Part shown: positions 1 through 8,584 of the stretch, piece after piece
Layout: the number at the start of each line of letters is the position of its first letter
Position numbering within the stretch: the stretch's first letter is position 1
Source of the DNA: Corynebacterium auris
Lineage (GTDB): Bacteria; Actinomycetota; Actinomycetes; Mycobacteriales; Mycobacteriaceae
NCBI RefSeq assembly: GCF_030408575.1
Contig: NZ_CP047047.1
Location: forward strand, 2,101,275-2,165,274
Direction: 5' to 3'
DNA: 64,000 nucleotides
Translations under genes and position numbers: made by a program
Notes under the pieces: model-generated
Database searches by the model: none
What the model saw: only the letters and a program-made list of their open reading frames with translations
Told to the model about the DNA's origin: nothing

Positions 1-326
1 CAGCGCAAAAGCCACCACGTGCGGGCGGCGAACAGGCCGTCGCCCGTGTCGTAAATGAAGGTGGGGCGCCCCTTCTCCACGCCCCAGCTTCGCGCGGCCT
101 TGGCCAGCACATCCACGGGAGGCAGCGGGTTGCGCCCGACGCGGCGCCCGGGCAGTCCCGACAGCACCGCTGACGGATCGCAAAACTTCGCTGTGGGGAT
201 GTGCTCGGACTGGAACTTCGACCACGCCTTGCCCTCTTCGGGCTCCCACAGCGCCGCAATGATCGCCTGGTTTTTGCCGGTGTTGATCCGCTCGCGCAGC
301 TGCTCTGCCGGGACAAATACGCTCAT
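1..326 (-). CDS. Sulfurtransferase, rhodanese family (SseA-like), 3' part outside window
   Basis: The first 108 codons of a minus-strand gene that runs off the left edge of the window. The N-terminus (MSVFVPAEQLRERINTG) and the segment ending in YDTGDGLFAARTWWLL match the first rhodanese domain of two-domain thiosulfate/3-mercaptopyruvate sulfurtransferases, which move a sulfane sulfur from thiosulfate or mercaptopyruvate to an acceptor in the cytoplasm. In that family the first domain is usually non-catalytic and the active-site Cys lies in the second domain, which is not visible here. The ATG at 324-326 is the only good start, since the region upstream is not coding. The family is fairly sure; the subfamily is not. 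Confidence 0.75.
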   Translation of the reverse strand, partial: MSVFVPAEQLRERINTGKNQAIIAALWEPEEGKAWSKFQSEHIPTAKFCDPSAVLSGLPGRRVGRNPLPPVDVLAKAARSWGVEKGRPTFIYDTGDGLFAARTWWLLR

Positions 327-354
327 GCGGCCCAGTGTAGGGGGTGCGCCGCCC

Positions 355-768
355 CTACGCCGTGTATCCGGGAGCGAGCTCGATGACGCCTTCCTCAGCC
401 AGGCCGCCGAGCCACTCGGTGATGCCTTCCCGCGGGCAATCGGCACCGATGCTCGCCGCGAGCATCCCGGCCGGGCCCAGCTCCACCCGGCAGCCGAAGG
501 CGAGCAGCGTTTCCGCGATGTCGTTCGGGCGTTCCTCGTTCGGCAGGATCCGCACCGTCGACGCGCCGCCGCGCACCACCACGCGGTCGACGTGGAAGCG
601 CCCGCCCACCGTGACGCACTCCACGATGTCCCCGAGCGCCAGCGTCGTATCGACGAACGGCACGCTGGCCACCACAAACTTGTTCTCCCCCACCTGGTGC
701 GCCGCGAGCTGCTCGTTCTCGACGCCGGGCACGGCCACGCGGGTGATGATCGTCGTCGTAGGCTGCAT
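355..768 (-). CDS. DUF4265 domain protein
   Basis: A 137-residue soluble protein without signal peptide or membrane segment. The pattern ENEQLAAHQVG...FVVASVPFVDTTLALGDIVEC...VVRGGASTVRI is typical of the DUF4265 family, whose function is unknown. The start ATG at 766-768 follows a short intergenic stretch, and the gene ends 28 nt upstream of the rhodanese start on the same strand, so the two may be co-transcribed. The 83 nt between this gene and the alcohol dehydrogenase gene contain nothing I can name. No catalytic residues are obvious and I infer no function. Confidence 0.7.
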   Translation of the reverse strand: MQPTTTIITRVAVPGVENEQLAAHQVGENKFVVASVPFVDTTLALGDIVECVTVGGRFHVDRVVVRGGASTVRILPNEERPNDIAETLLAFGCRVELGPAGMLAASIGADCPREGITEWLGGLAEEGVIELAPGYTA

Positions 769-851
769 GACTCGTACCTTAGCCTGTCGACGAGGGGAAT
801 GAGTCAGGCGCGCACCCCTACATTCCGGGGCGCGCGCCCGAGGCGCACGCG

Positions 852-1883
852 CTAGTACGTGATGGACATGCGCCCGTCGATCTTGCCGGCTTCCATCCTT
901 TCAAAAACATCGTTGACCTCATCGAGGCCACATGCGGTCACGTGAGGTTTCACCTCGCCGCGCGCGTAAAATCCCAGAGCCTCCGCCATATCTTGGCGCG
1001 TCCCCACCATTGAGCCGCGTAGCGTAATACCGCGCAGGACGGACTCGAAGATGGGTACGGAGAACTCCCCAGGAGGAAGCCCCACAAACACGATGGTCCC
1101 GTTCTTGCGGGCCATCCCGAGCGCCTGCTCAAAGGCCTGCGGGTGCACCGCCGTAATCAGCACTCCGTGGGAACCTCCCCCGGTGTACTCCTGGACCGCC
1201 TCTGCCGGGTCTTTCTCCCGCGCGTTGATCGTGTACTCCGCGCCGATCCGCTTCGCCAGTTCGAGCTTTTCGTCCGCGATGTCAACAGCGATCACGCGCA
1301 TTCCCATCGCACGGGCATACTGCACCGCCATGTGGCCGAGCCCGCCAACCCCCGAAATGACGACGGTTTGGCCCGGCTTCGTTTCTGTTACTTTCAGCGC
1401 CTTGTAAACGGTGACGCCGGCACACAAAATCGGGGCGACCTCGGCCGGGTCTGCACCGTCGGGAATCAGCGGAGAATAGCGGGTGTCCACCAACATGTAC
1501 TCGCCGAAAGAACCGTTCATGGTGTAGCCGCCGTACTCGGCCTCATCACAGTAGGTCTCTCGACCCGTGCGGCAGAACTCGCACGCCCCGCATGCAGACC
1601 AGAGCCACGCGTTCCCAACGATGTCACCCACCTTCACCGGGTGCTCACCTGGGCCGAGTTCCACGATTTCTCCGACTCCCTCGTGCCCGGGCACGAACGG
1701 CGGGGAGGGCTTGACCGGCCAGTCACCGTGCGCCGCGTGAAGGTCCGTGTGGCAGATGCCGGAGGCTTTCAACTTGACTAGCGCCTGAAACGGGCCGGGT
1801 TTCGGCAGGTCAATCTCCTTGACCTTGACCTGGGGCCCAAACTCTTCAACAACAGCTGCACGCATGGTGGTTGGGATGGACAT
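852..1883 (-). CDS. adhA: Zinc-dependent alcohol dehydrogenase
   Basis: A 343-residue medium-chain dehydrogenase that oxidises primary alcohols such as ethanol with NAD+. Catalytic zinc ligands are visible as Cys44 (GICHTD) and His67 with Glu68 (PGHEGVG). The structural zinc lobe follows as the Cys cluster CGACEFCRTGRETYC, and the Rossmann motif is GVGGLGHMAVQYA. Length and motifs match AdhA/AdhP of Corynebacterium and other bacteria. The ATG at 1883 has a strong Shine-Dalgarno (AAGGAGG) 5 nt upstream. The upstream 90 nt are A+T-rich and should carry the promoter. With the aldehyde dehydrogenase at 20454-21974 it would complete ethanol oxidation to acetate. Confidence 0.9.
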   Translation of the reverse strand: MSIPTTMRAAVVEEFGPQVKVKEIDLPKPGPFQALVKLKASGICHTDLHAAHGDWPVKPSPPFVPGHEGVGEIVELGPGEHPVKVGDIVGNAWLWSACGACEFCRTGRETYCDEAEYGGYTMNGSFGEYMLVDTRYSPLIPDGADPAEVAPILCAGVTVYKALKVTETKPGQTVVISGVGGLGHMAVQYARAMGMRVIAVDIADEKLELAKRIGAEYTINAREKDPAEAVQEYTGGGSHGVLITAVHPQAFEQALGMARKNGTIVFVGLPPGEFSVPIFESVLRGITLRGSMVGTRQDMAEALGFYARGEVKPHVTACGLDEVNDVFERMEAGKIDGRMSITY

Positions 1884-1972
1884 GTCTTCCTCCTTAGATG
1901 GTCGCTCCTATCCCTTCACCACACGGTATCCAGTTTTAGTTTTGAGTGGTGTACTTTTTTAATACCGTTTTC

Positions 1973-2029
1973 AACAAGTATGCCCGCCACTTATGCAGTG
2001 GCGGGCATACAGTGGCGGGCATACTTGTT
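1973..2029. terminator. Hairpin with a duplicated right arm downstream of clpB
   Basis: The 19-nt left arm (1973-1991) pairs perfectly with 2011-2029. Its inner 14 nt also pair perfectly with 1997-2010, because the right arm AGTGGCGGGCATAC occurs twice in tandem. Two mutually exclusive stems are possible. The structure begins 5 nt beyond the clpB stop codon and probably ends clpB transcription, but no clean T-run follows on the minus strand. Confidence 0.55.
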
Positions 2030-2034
2030 GCGCG

Positions 2035-4584
2035 TTACGCCGCGTCGACCGTCAGCGACTCACCGCCGTCGGCCACGTCCACGTTGACCGTGTCCCCGTC
2101 GCGCACGTAGCCGGCGAGCAACTCCTTGGCCAGGCGGTCGCCGATGGCCTGCTGGATCAGGCGGCGCAGCGGGCGCGCGCCGTAGGCCGGGTCGTAGCCG
2201 CGCTCCGCCAGCCAGGCCTTCGCCGCGTCCGAGACGTGGAGGCTGAGCCTGCGCCCGGCCAGGCGCTCGGCGAGCCCGCCCAGCTGGATGTCCACGATGC
2301 CGACGAGCTGGTCGGTCGTCAGCGGTTCGAAGACGACGACGTCGTCGAGGCGGTTGATGAACTCCGGCTTGAAGTGCGCCCGCACCGCGGCCATGATCTG
2401 CTCGCGGGTGCCGCCCGCGCCCAGGTTGGACGTGAGGATGACCACCGTGTTGCGGAAGTCCACCGTGCGCCCCTGGCCGTCGGTCAGGCGGCCCTCGTCG
2501 AGCACCTGCAGCAGCACGTCGAAGACGTCCTGGTGCGCCTTCTCCACCTCGTCGAAAAGCACGAGCGAGTACGGGCGGCGGCGCACCGCCTCGGTGAGCT
2601 GGCCGCCTGCGTCGTAGCCGACGTAGCCGGGAGGGGCACCGACGAGGCGCGCGACGGAGTGCTTCTCGCCGTACTCGGACATGTCGATGCGCACCATGGC
2701 GGCCTCGTCGTCGAAAAGGAACTCGGCGAGCGCCTTCGCCAGCTCCGTCTTGCCCACGCCGGTGGGGCCGAGGAAGAGGAAGGAACCGATCGGGCGGTTC
2801 GGGTCGGACACGCCCGCGCGGGAGCGTCGCACCGCGTCCGAGACCGCGGTAACCGCCTCGGTCTGGCCCACGACGCGCTCGCCGAGCACCGACTCCATGG
2901 TGAGCAGCTTCTCGGTCTCGCCCTCCATCATCTTGCCGGCCGGGATGCCCGTCCAGCTGGAGACAACCTCGGCGATCACGTCGGGCGTGACCTCCTCGGT
3001 GAGCATCGTGCGCGGAGACTCCTCGGCCTCCGCCTCGGCGACCTGCTGCTCCAACTCCGGGATCCGCCCGTAGCGCAGCTCGGAGACCTTGGCGTAGTCC
3101 CCCTCGCGCTCGGCGATCTCCGACTCGTTGCGCAGACGCTCGAGCTCCTCCTTGGCGTTCTGGACCTTGTCGATCTCCGCCTTCTCGTTCGCCCAGCGCG
3201 CCTTCATCTCGCCGAGGCGCTCGCGCTGGTCCGCCAGCTCCTGGCGCAGCGCGTCGAGGCGCTCCTTCGCGGCGGCGTCGGGCTCCTTCTGCAGCGCGAT
3301 CTCCTCGATCTCCAGGCGGCGCACCACGCGCTCGAGCTCGTCAATCTCCTGCGGGGAGGAATCGATCTCCATGCGCAGGCGCGAACCCGCCTCGTCGACC
3401 AGGTCGATCGCCTTGTCTGGCAGGAAGCGGTTGGTGATGTAGCGGTTGGACAGCTCCGCCGCCGCCACCAGCGCCGAGTCCTGGATGCGCACGCCGTGGT
3501 GCACCTCGTAGCGCTCCTTCAGCCCGCGCAGGATACCGATGGTGTCCTCCACCGTCGGCTCACCCACGTAGACCTGCTGGAAGCGGCGCTCCAGAGCGGC
3601 GTCCTTCTCGATGTACTGGCGGTACTCGTCCAGCGTCGTCGCGCCCACGAGGCGCAGCTCACCGCGCGCGAGCATCGGCTTGATCATGTTGCCCGCGTCC
3701 ATCGCGCCCTCGCCGGACGCGCCCGCGCCGACGATGGTGTGCAGCTCGTCGATGAAGGTGATGATCTCGCCCTCGGAGGACTTGATCTCATCCAGCACCG
3801 CCTTGAGCCGCTCCTCGAATTCGCCGCGGAACTTCGCGCCCGCAACCATCGAGCCCAAATCCAGCGCGATCAAGGTCTTGCCCTTCAGAGACTCGGGCAC
3901 GTCCCCGGCCACGATGCGGCGCGCCAGGCCCTCGACGATCGCAGTCTTACCGACGCCCGGCTCGCCGATCAGGACAGGGTTATTCTTCGTCCTGCGGCTG
4001 AGCACCTGGACCACGCGGCGGATCTCCGAATCGCGGCCGATCACCGGGTCGATCTTGCCTTCCCGGGCGCGCGCGGTCAGGTCGGTGGAGTACTTCTCCA
4101 GCGCCTGGAACTGCCCCTCCGGGTCCTGAGAGGTGACCTTCTTGTTCCCGCGGACCGAGGGGAAGGCCCCCTTGAGCACGTCGTAGGTCGCGCCGCGCTT
4201 TTTCAGCAGCTCGGCCGCCTCGTCCCCGCCGCGGGCGATGCCGGCGAGTAGCACTTCGGTGGAAACGTATTCGTCGCCAAGCTGCCCGGCGAGCTCCTGC
4301 GCCGCGTTGAGCGCGTTGAGCGCGTCGCGGTTGAAGTTCGGGTTGGCCATGTTCTGGCCCTCGGCGCTGGGGTAGCCGTCGACGATCGCGCCCGCCTCGC
4401 GCGCCACCGTCTCCGGGTCGACGCCCGTGGCGCGCAGCACCGGCGCGGCGATGCCCTCCTCCTGCTGCAGGATCGCCTCAAGCAGGTGAGCCGGGCGGAT
4501 GTCGGGGTTACCGGCGGCCGAGGCGCGCTGCAGTGCCTGCTGCAACGCCTCCTGGGTCTTTGTCGTGGGGTTGAAAGATGCCAT
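2035..4584 (-). CDS. clpB: ATP-dependent disaggregase ClpB
   Basis: An 849-residue HSP100 chaperone that extracts polypeptides from aggregates together with DnaK. The domains are complete: a Clp N domain (about 1-150), a first AAA+ module with Walker A GEPGVGKT (207-214), a long charged coiled-coil M domain (about 410-520), and a second AAA+ module with GPTGVGKTE followed by [10 protein letters not shown] and the GYVG pore loop. The ATG at 4584 is the conserved [14 protein letters not shown] start. The upstream region carries two HspR operators and a SigH-type promoter, so it should be induced by heat and thiol stress and repressed by HspR, encoded at 15085-15483. Confidence 0.97.
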   Translation of the reverse strand: MASFNPTTKTQEALQQALQRASAAGNPDIRPAHLLEAILQQEEGIAAPVLRATGVDPETVAREAGAIVDGYPSAEGQNMANPNFNRDALNALNAAQELAGQLGDEYVSTEVLLAGIARGGDEAAELLKKRGATYDVLKGAFPSVRGNKKVTSQDPEGQFQALEKYSTDLTARAREGKIDPVIGRDSEIRRVVQVLSRRTKNNPVLIGEPGVGKTAIVEGLARRIVAGDVPESLKGKTLIALDLGSMVAGAKFRGEFEERLKAVLDEIKSSEGEIITFIDELHTIVGAGASGEGAMDAGNMIKPMLARGELRLVGATTLDEYRQYIEKDAALERRFQQVYVGEPTVEDTIGILRGLKERYEVHHGVRIQDSALVAAAELSNRYITNRFLPDKAIDLVDEAGSRLRMEIDSSPQEIDELERVVRRLEIEEIALQKEPDAAAKERLDALRQELADQRERLGEMKARWANEKAEIDKVQNAKEELERLRNESEIAEREGDYAKVSELRYGRIPELEQQVAEAEAEESPRTMLTEEVTPDVIAEVVSSWTGIPAGKMMEGETEKLLTMESVLGERVVGQTEAVTAVSDAVRRSRAGVSDPNRPIGSFLFLGPTGVGKTELAKALAEFLFDDEAAMVRIDMSEYGEKHSVARLVGAPPGYVGYDAGGQLTEAVRRRPYSLVLFDEVEKAHQDVFDVLLQVLDEGRLTDGQGRTVDFRNTVVILTSNLGAGGTREQIMAAVRAHFKPEFINRLDDVVVFEPLTTDQLVGIVDIQLGGLAERLAGRRLSLHVSDAAKAWLAERGYDPAYGARPLRRLIQQAIGDRLAKELLAGYVRDGDTVNVDVADGGESLTVDAA

Positions 4585-4630
4585 GAGCGCATCCGTCCTT
4601 TCTCGCTCTTGTTCTCGCTACATCCTGTGT

Positions 4631-4656
4631 AACGCCCAACAAGTTGAGTCTGTTCC
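4631..4656 (-). promoter_or_regulatory. SigH-type promoter of clpB
   Basis: Minus strand: GGAAC (4656-4652), exactly 18 nt, then GTT (4633-4631). This fits the GGAA(T/C)-N18-21-GTT pattern known for the corynebacterial heat/oxidative-stress sigma factor SigH. The -35 lies inside the first HAIR operator. The dnaK upstream region has the same motif with the same spacing. Confidence 0.65.
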
Positions 4657-4663
4657 ACTCAAC
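4643..4663. promoter_or_regulatory. HAIR operator 1 upstream of clpB
   Basis: GTTGAGT-N7-ACTCAAC, a perfect 7-bp inverted repeat matching the HspR-associated inverted repeat (CTTGAGT-N7-ACTCAAG). It overlaps the SigH-type -35 hexamer, so HspR bound here should block polymerase. Confidence 0.85.
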
Positions 4664-4672
4664 GCGAGAAAA

Positions 4673-4693
4673 CTTGAGCGCGGTTCGCTCAAG
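4673..4693. promoter_or_regulatory. HAIR operator 2 upstream of clpB
   Basis: CTTGAGC-N7-GCTCAAG, a perfect inverted repeat centred 30 bp from operator 1, close to three helical turns. Two sites suggest cooperative HspR binding. Confidence 0.85.
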
Positions 4694-4810
4694 CTGCCGA
4701 CCAGCGCGCTGCGCTACCCGTGCAGCCGAGCGTATGCCGCGCGGTGCTTCCCTCTCTGCTCGAGCCTGCGCGGCCGATAGCCAAACGCCCCAGTACAAGA
4801 AAGCCCCAGT

Positions 4811-4893
4811 ACAAGAATGAAAGGGCAAGAATCCAGCGCAGGAGCCACCCTACGTCGTTTCTTGCCCTTCCGTTCTTGCCCTTCCGTTCTTGG
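4811..4893. repeat. Palindromic repeat family, copy 1
   Basis: The left arm (from 4811, ACAAGAATGAAAGGGCAAGAAT) is nearly the reverse complement of 4859-4878, and the right arm continues with a partial duplication of CCCTTCCGTTCTTG up to about 4893. The same arms occur at 44674-44738 and 45715-45781. This copy starts beside a short direct repeat (CCCCAGTACAAGAA) and ends 12 nt beyond the gltS stop codon. It could act as a terminator or be a small dispersed element. Confidence 0.7.
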
Positions 4894-4905
4894 CCTTTCG
4901 TCGGC

Positions 4906-6294
4906 CTAGTCGCCGTCGTTCGGCGCTGCCCGCGATCCCCGCTTCCGCGACCGCGGCCGCGGCGCCGTGCCGTGCTTCTCGGCGGGCACCCACTTCAGCG
5001 CGAAGGCCGCGATGATCACGCCGACGGAAACCGCAAACGCCGCCCAGCCGAAGCCGGCTGTCACGCCCGCGACGACCGCGATGGGCGCGAGGATGGTCAT
5101 GCCGATTTCGAAGGGGGCGAAGCCCACGTACGCCACGCCGTACTCGTTGAGCGTGCCGGATTTGAGCTTGGGGTCGACCATCTTGAGCAGGGCGATACCC
5201 GTAGCGGTGGCGGCGGTGGCCCAGCCCCAGCCGAAGATGCCGCGCTCGAGCCAGTACTCACCGAAGAAGAGCGGGCCGGCCCACAGCATCCACGCAACGC
5301 AGAAGATGACGCCCAGAACGAACAGCGCGAGCAGCGCCTGCCAGTACCCGGCGAGTGCGGCCGGCACGATGGAGGCGATGCCGAAGGCGATCATGTAGTC
5401 GGTCGCCGCCCCGGAGATGGTGGTGATCGTGCCGGAGTCGAGGAAGTCGCCGCGCCCGAGAAGCCGGAGGACGAGGCGCCCGAGCAGGCCCACCACGAAG
5501 GACATGGCAAACAGCGGAATGGACACGCTGGGCCACTGGTTTTTGATGGCCTCGTTAATGAGGTACGCGATGAGGACGGTGAAGATGAGGAAGCCGCCGT
5601 GCAGCGCCAGGGGCTCGATGGAGGAGGGGTTCGTGGTGGCCTTGCCGATGGAGGGGCGCTCGTCGGGGTTATCGATGTAGCCGGTGCGCAGGTCCTCCGG
5701 CAGGTCGCCCTTCAGCTCCGTCGCCTTGCCCTTGCGAATGCCCCAGTTGGCCATGATGACGCCGCCGATGATGGCCACGATCGAGCCGACGGTGGCGGAG
5801 GTGAAGCCGAGGGAGGAGGCCTCGGACAGGCCGATCTCTTCGAGCGAGGATCCCACGGCGGCCGCTGTGCCGAAGCCGCCGACAAAGCCGACGGGCAGCA
5901 TGAGGCCGAACCAGGGGTCGGTGTCGAAAACGGCGGTGAACAGGTACACGCCGAGCAGGGCGAAAAGGCCCCACTGGCCCAAGAACATGGCCGTGGAGTA
6001 GCCCCACATGTTGCGCGCGCCCGAGGCGACGGAGCCGCCGAGGGTCATGGAGTAGGCCATGGAGGCGAAGACCACCGCGATGAGCAGAGTGGTGTAGTCG
6101 CTGATCTTGTCCGACCAGTTGATCAGCCCGAGGACCTCCGGGCCGAGGATGAGGCCGATGAATCCGGCGGTGATGGGCGCGGGCAGCAGAAGCGTCTGAA
6201 GCATCTTCAGCCGGTTGCGCAGTGCGTTGCCGACGATGAGGAGGATGGAGATCCAGCCGACGTCGAGAAGCAGCGTATAGGGGGTGTAGTCCAT
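4906..6294 (-). CDS. gltS: Sodium/glutamate symporter family protein (GltS-like)
   Basis: A 462-residue, very hydrophobic membrane protein with roughly 10-12 membrane segments. Segments such as LLLPAPITAGFIGLILGP near the N-terminus and the glycine-rich LPVGFVGGFGTAAAVG in the first half match the GltS family, which couples glutamate uptake to sodium. The basic C-terminal tail is cytoplasmic. The ATG at 6294 gives the expected short N-terminus before the first helix. It is transcribed towards clpB but separated from it by the palindromic repeat. Substrate is inferred from family only. Confidence 0.75.
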   Translation of the reverse strand: MDYTPYTLLLDVGWISILLIVGNALRNRLKMLQTLLLPAPITAGFIGLILGPEVLGLINWSDKISDYTTLLIAVVFASMAYSMTLGGSVASGARNMWGYSTAMFLGQWGLFALLGVYLFTAVFDTDPWFGLMLPVGFVGGFGTAAAVGSSLEEIGLSEASSLGFTSATVGSIVAIIGGVIMANWGIRKGKATELKGDLPEDLRTGYIDNPDERPSIGKATTNPSSIEPLALHGGFLIFTVLIAYLINEAIKNQWPSVSIPLFAMSFVVGLLGRLVLRLLGRGDFLDSGTITTISGAATDYMIAFGIASIVPAALAGYWQALLALFVLGVIFCVAWMLWAGPLFFGEYWLERGIFGWGWATAATATGIALLKMVDPKLKSGTLNEYGVAYVGFAPFEIGMTILAPIAVVAGVTAGFGWAAFAVSVGVIIAAFALKWVPAEKHGTAPRPRSRKRGSRAAPNDGD

Positions 6295-6413
6295 CGGCTC
6301 GACCTCACGTTTTGTCGGGGAGCCAGTGCGGCCCCGCGTGTCTTTTCTATTTCTCTACCGGTGCAACACTAGTAGCCCGCGTCACGTTTTCTTCAATTAG
6401 TACGCTTGCACGC

Positions 6414-7430
6414 ATGGGTTCGTACACGCAATTGCGCGAAAAAGTCGGCCGCGACGGCGAGGCTCTGCGCCGCAGCTTCTTCGTCGACCTCGCCGAGCAC
6501 GTTCCCCTCGCCCGCGGGATCTTCCCCGCCGAGGCGACGACGGCCCCGGCATCGCTTATCGACGCCCTCCTCTGGCTCCTCCGGACCTCCCCGGGCGGCT
6601 CGCTCAGCCCAGCGACCGCCCGCCGGCTGCGCGCGCTGGCCCTCGACTTCCGCCGCTTCGGCTTCCCCGCCTCTGCCTACCGGGACTTCGCCGCGGCGGC
6701 CAAGCGCGCCCTCGCCCCGCTGGCGGGCTCGCAGGCCGACGCGCTTCTCAATGCGACCGCTGAGCTCATGCGCAGCGAGGCGGAGGCCGCCGACGCAGCC
6801 GGGATCCCGGCGGCGACGGCCGCGCGCGTGGCGTCCGTGGACCCGCGCGGCGCTGTCACGCTCGTGCGGCTCGAGGCGGGGATGGGCCTGGGCTACCAGC
6901 CCGGCCAGTACATGCCGGTCATGGCCGCCGGGCGCCAGGGCGAGTGGCGCAACCTCGCCCCGGCCCTTCCCGCCAACCCCTTCGGCCAGCTGGAGTTCCA
7001 CGTCACCGACGAGTTCACCCCGCAGGTCGGCGCCTACGTCACGCTCGGCGCGGCGCGCGGGCCGGCGCTCGACCTGTACTCCCGCGAGGACCTTCTCATC
7101 GTCGCCGCCGGCACGGGCGCCGCGGTGGCCAAGGCGATCGTGTTCGCGCTTGCGCAGCAGCAGGACCGCCCGCGAACCCATCTTCTGCTGCAGGCGCCGT
7201 CGCGTGCGGCGCACTACGACTACCAGGTATTTTCCGCCCTCGCCGAGCTGCACGGCTGGTTCAGCCTCTCGCGCGCCCCGTTGGGCGCCGACATTGCCCC
7301 GGAATTGTGGCGGGGGCGCAGGGTGGTGGTCAGTGGGGCGTCGACAAGCGTGCGCGAGATCGCGGACGGGCTGCGCGGCGCGGCCTCGCTGGTGGAAATC
7401 GCGCCGGACGCGCCCGTGACCTGGGACTAA
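6414..7430 (+). CDS. Globin-like/flavin reductase fusion, degenerate (flavohemoprotein-like)
   Basis: A 338-residue protein arranged like a flavohemoglobin: an N-terminal all-helical globin-like part (about 1-135), then an FAD-binding barrel (LGYQPGQYMPVM) and an NAD-binding half (LLIVAAGTGAAVAKA). Key cofactor motifs look altered. The position equivalent to the proximal haem histidine in the F-helix (DFRRFGFPASAY) has no His, and the usual RxYS flavin motif reads WRNLAPAL. Haem binding is therefore doubtful. The ATG at 6414 lies 7 nt after a TACGCT -10 box with no Shine-Dalgarno, suggesting a leaderless mRNA. A longer in-frame reading from 6312 is unlikely because it would cover the promoter. 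Role unknown; possibly an NAD(P)H-dependent oxidoreductase. Confidence 0.7.
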   Translation: MGSYTQLREKVGRDGEALRRSFFVDLAEHVPLARGIFPAEATTAPASLIDALLWLLRTSPGGSLSPATARRLRALALDFRRFGFPASAYRDFAAAAKRALAPLAGSQADALLNATAELMRSEAEAADAAGIPAATAARVASVDPRGAVTLVRLEAGMGLGYQPGQYMPVMAAGRQGEWRNLAPALPANPFGQLEFHVTDEFTPQVGAYVTLGAARGPALDLYSREDLLIVAAGTGAAVAKAIVFALAQQQDRPRTHLLLQAPSRAAHYDYQVFSALAELHGWFSLSRAPLGADIAPELWRGRRVVVSGASTSVREIADGLRGAASLVEIAPDAPVTWD

Positions 7431-7434
7431 GCCC

Positions 7435-8226
7435 CTACAGCAGCGGCAGCGCCCGGCGCGCCCGGGCCGCGTCGGCCGGGTCAATGTCCACCACCAGCAG
7501 GTCATCGCCGTAGCCGGCCTCCGCGAGGCGCTCGCCCGTCGGCGTGACCACAACCGAGTGCCCGATCCCCGTCGGCCCGCTCTTCTGCCCCGCCTTGGCC
7601 TGCCCACCGGGGCGGGCCTGGCAGGCCGCCGCGATGAAGATGCCGGCGTCGAGCGCCCGGGCCAAGGTGAGCACGCGCCACTGGTGCCGCTTGCCCTCGC
7701 CGTCGGCCCAGCTCGTGGGAACAACCACGACCTCGGCCCCACGGCGAGCGAGGTCCTTGAACTGCTCGGGGAAGCGGATGTCGTAGCAGGTGGCCACCCC
7801 CACCACCGTGCCTTCGTGCTCGAAGGTGACCAGCTCGCCGCCGGGCTTGACGGTGTCGGACTCGCGGTAGTCGTAGGCGTCGAAGGTGTGGATCTTGTCG
7901 TAGCCCTCGTGCAGCCCGCCGCCCGTGATCAGGACGGTGTTGTACACGCGGTTGCGCCCGTCGCGGGTGTCGGCCGGGCGGAACATGCCCGCCACGATGG
8001 TCACCCCCAGCTCGGCCGCGAGCTCGCGCAGCGCGGCGGCGAAGGGGCCGTCGAGGTCCTCCGCCTGGGTGTCCAACCTTCCGTTATCGAAGGCCTGCAT
8101 GGTCGCCTCGGGGAGCACCACGAGGCTCGCCCCCGCCGCGGCCGCCTCCCGGATCTTGGGTGTGATCAGTTCGAGGTTCTTCTCCTTATCACCCGTGCTG
8201 TTCAATTGCAACAACGCGATCTTCAT
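7435..8226 (-). CDS. Carbon-nitrogen hydrolase (nitrilase superfamily, omega-amidase-like)
   Basis: A 263-residue cytoplasmic amidase with the full catalytic set: Glu in VVLPEATM, Lys in GYDKIHTFD, Cys in ATCYDIRFPEQF, followed by PTSWADGEGKRHQW. It hydrolyses a C-N bond in a small amide; homologues include Nit2-type omega-amidases and Nit1-type deaminated-glutathione amidases, and the substrate cannot be told from sequence. The start is the ATG at 8226 (MKIALLQLN), the family's conserved beginning; the frame stays open far upstream only because of high G+C. It is convergent with the globin-like gene, with stop codons 4 nt apart. Confidence 0.88.
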   Translation of the reverse strand: MKIALLQLNSTGDKEKNLELITPKIREAAAAGASLVVLPEATMQAFDNGRLDTQAEDLDGPFAAALRELAAELGVTIVAGMFRPADTRDGRNRVYNTVLITGGGLHEGYDKIHTFDAYDYRESDTVKPGGELVTFEHEGTVVGVATCYDIRFPEQFKDLARRGAEVVVVPTSWADGEGKRHQWRVLTLARALDAGIFIAAACQARPGGQAKAGQKSGPTGIGHSVVVTPTGERLAEAGYGDDLLVVDIDPADAARARRALPLL

Positions 8227-8326
8227 AGGGCCACGATATGTGGAAAACTTCTCTCCCACCACGAGTTGTCCACAGCCCCGGGGTCTCAGCCTTGCCGGCC
8301 GGGCCGCACGCGCGCACCCTGTGCGC

Positions 8327-8584
8327 ATGGGTTTCCTGCAGCTTTCCACCGCCACCGCCGACACCGCCCGCACGTGCCTGCCCGACTGGCCCGCTCCGCC
8401 GCGCGCCCACCTTTCGCCCGGCGCACTGTCCAGCGCGCTCGCCTCCGCGCAAGAAAAGTGGGCCCTGCTTATCGACGCCACCACCGCCGCCACCCACACC
8501 CACACCGACTCCCTCGCCGCCTTCGCCGAAGAGGCAGTGCGCCTGGACGGCCAGCTCGCAGACCGTCTCGGGGGCGCGCGATGA
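8327..8584 (+). CDS. Small helical protein coupled to the DUF1023 hydrolase
   Basis: An 85-residue protein (MGFLQLSTATADTAR...) with no signal peptide; the second half (ALASAQEKWALLIDATTAATHTHTDSLAAFAEEA) is helical and alanine-rich. The size and heptad-like pattern recall WXG100/ESX-like small proteins, but no WXG motif is present, so this is only a resemblance. The stop codon overlaps the start of the next gene (ATGA), implying translational coupling and a shared role with the hydrolase. Not otherwise recognised. The start ATG at 8327 is favoured over longer readings because it leaves a non-coding divergent region before the amidase gene. Confidence 0.6.
   Translation: MGFLQLSTATADTARTCLPDWPAPPRAHLSPGALSSALASAQEKWALLIDATTAATHTHTDSLAAFAEEAVRLDGQLADRLGGAR

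Noticed and set aside
1993..4251. 752-codon open frame opposite clpB, and similar long frames opposite dnaK (16711-19329) and the PTS genes (56802-59411)
   Set aside because: Antisense shadows of high-G+C genes; composition (Arg/Leu/Asp/His/Val-rich, no domains) and the certain genes on the other strand rule them out.
8239..8274. DnaA-box-like TGTGGAAAA and TTGTCCACA near 8240-8274, and TTATCCACA at 44751-44759
   Set aside because: Isolated 9-mers without clustering, A+T-rich unwinding region or dnaA/dnaN/parB genes; no evidence of a replication origin.
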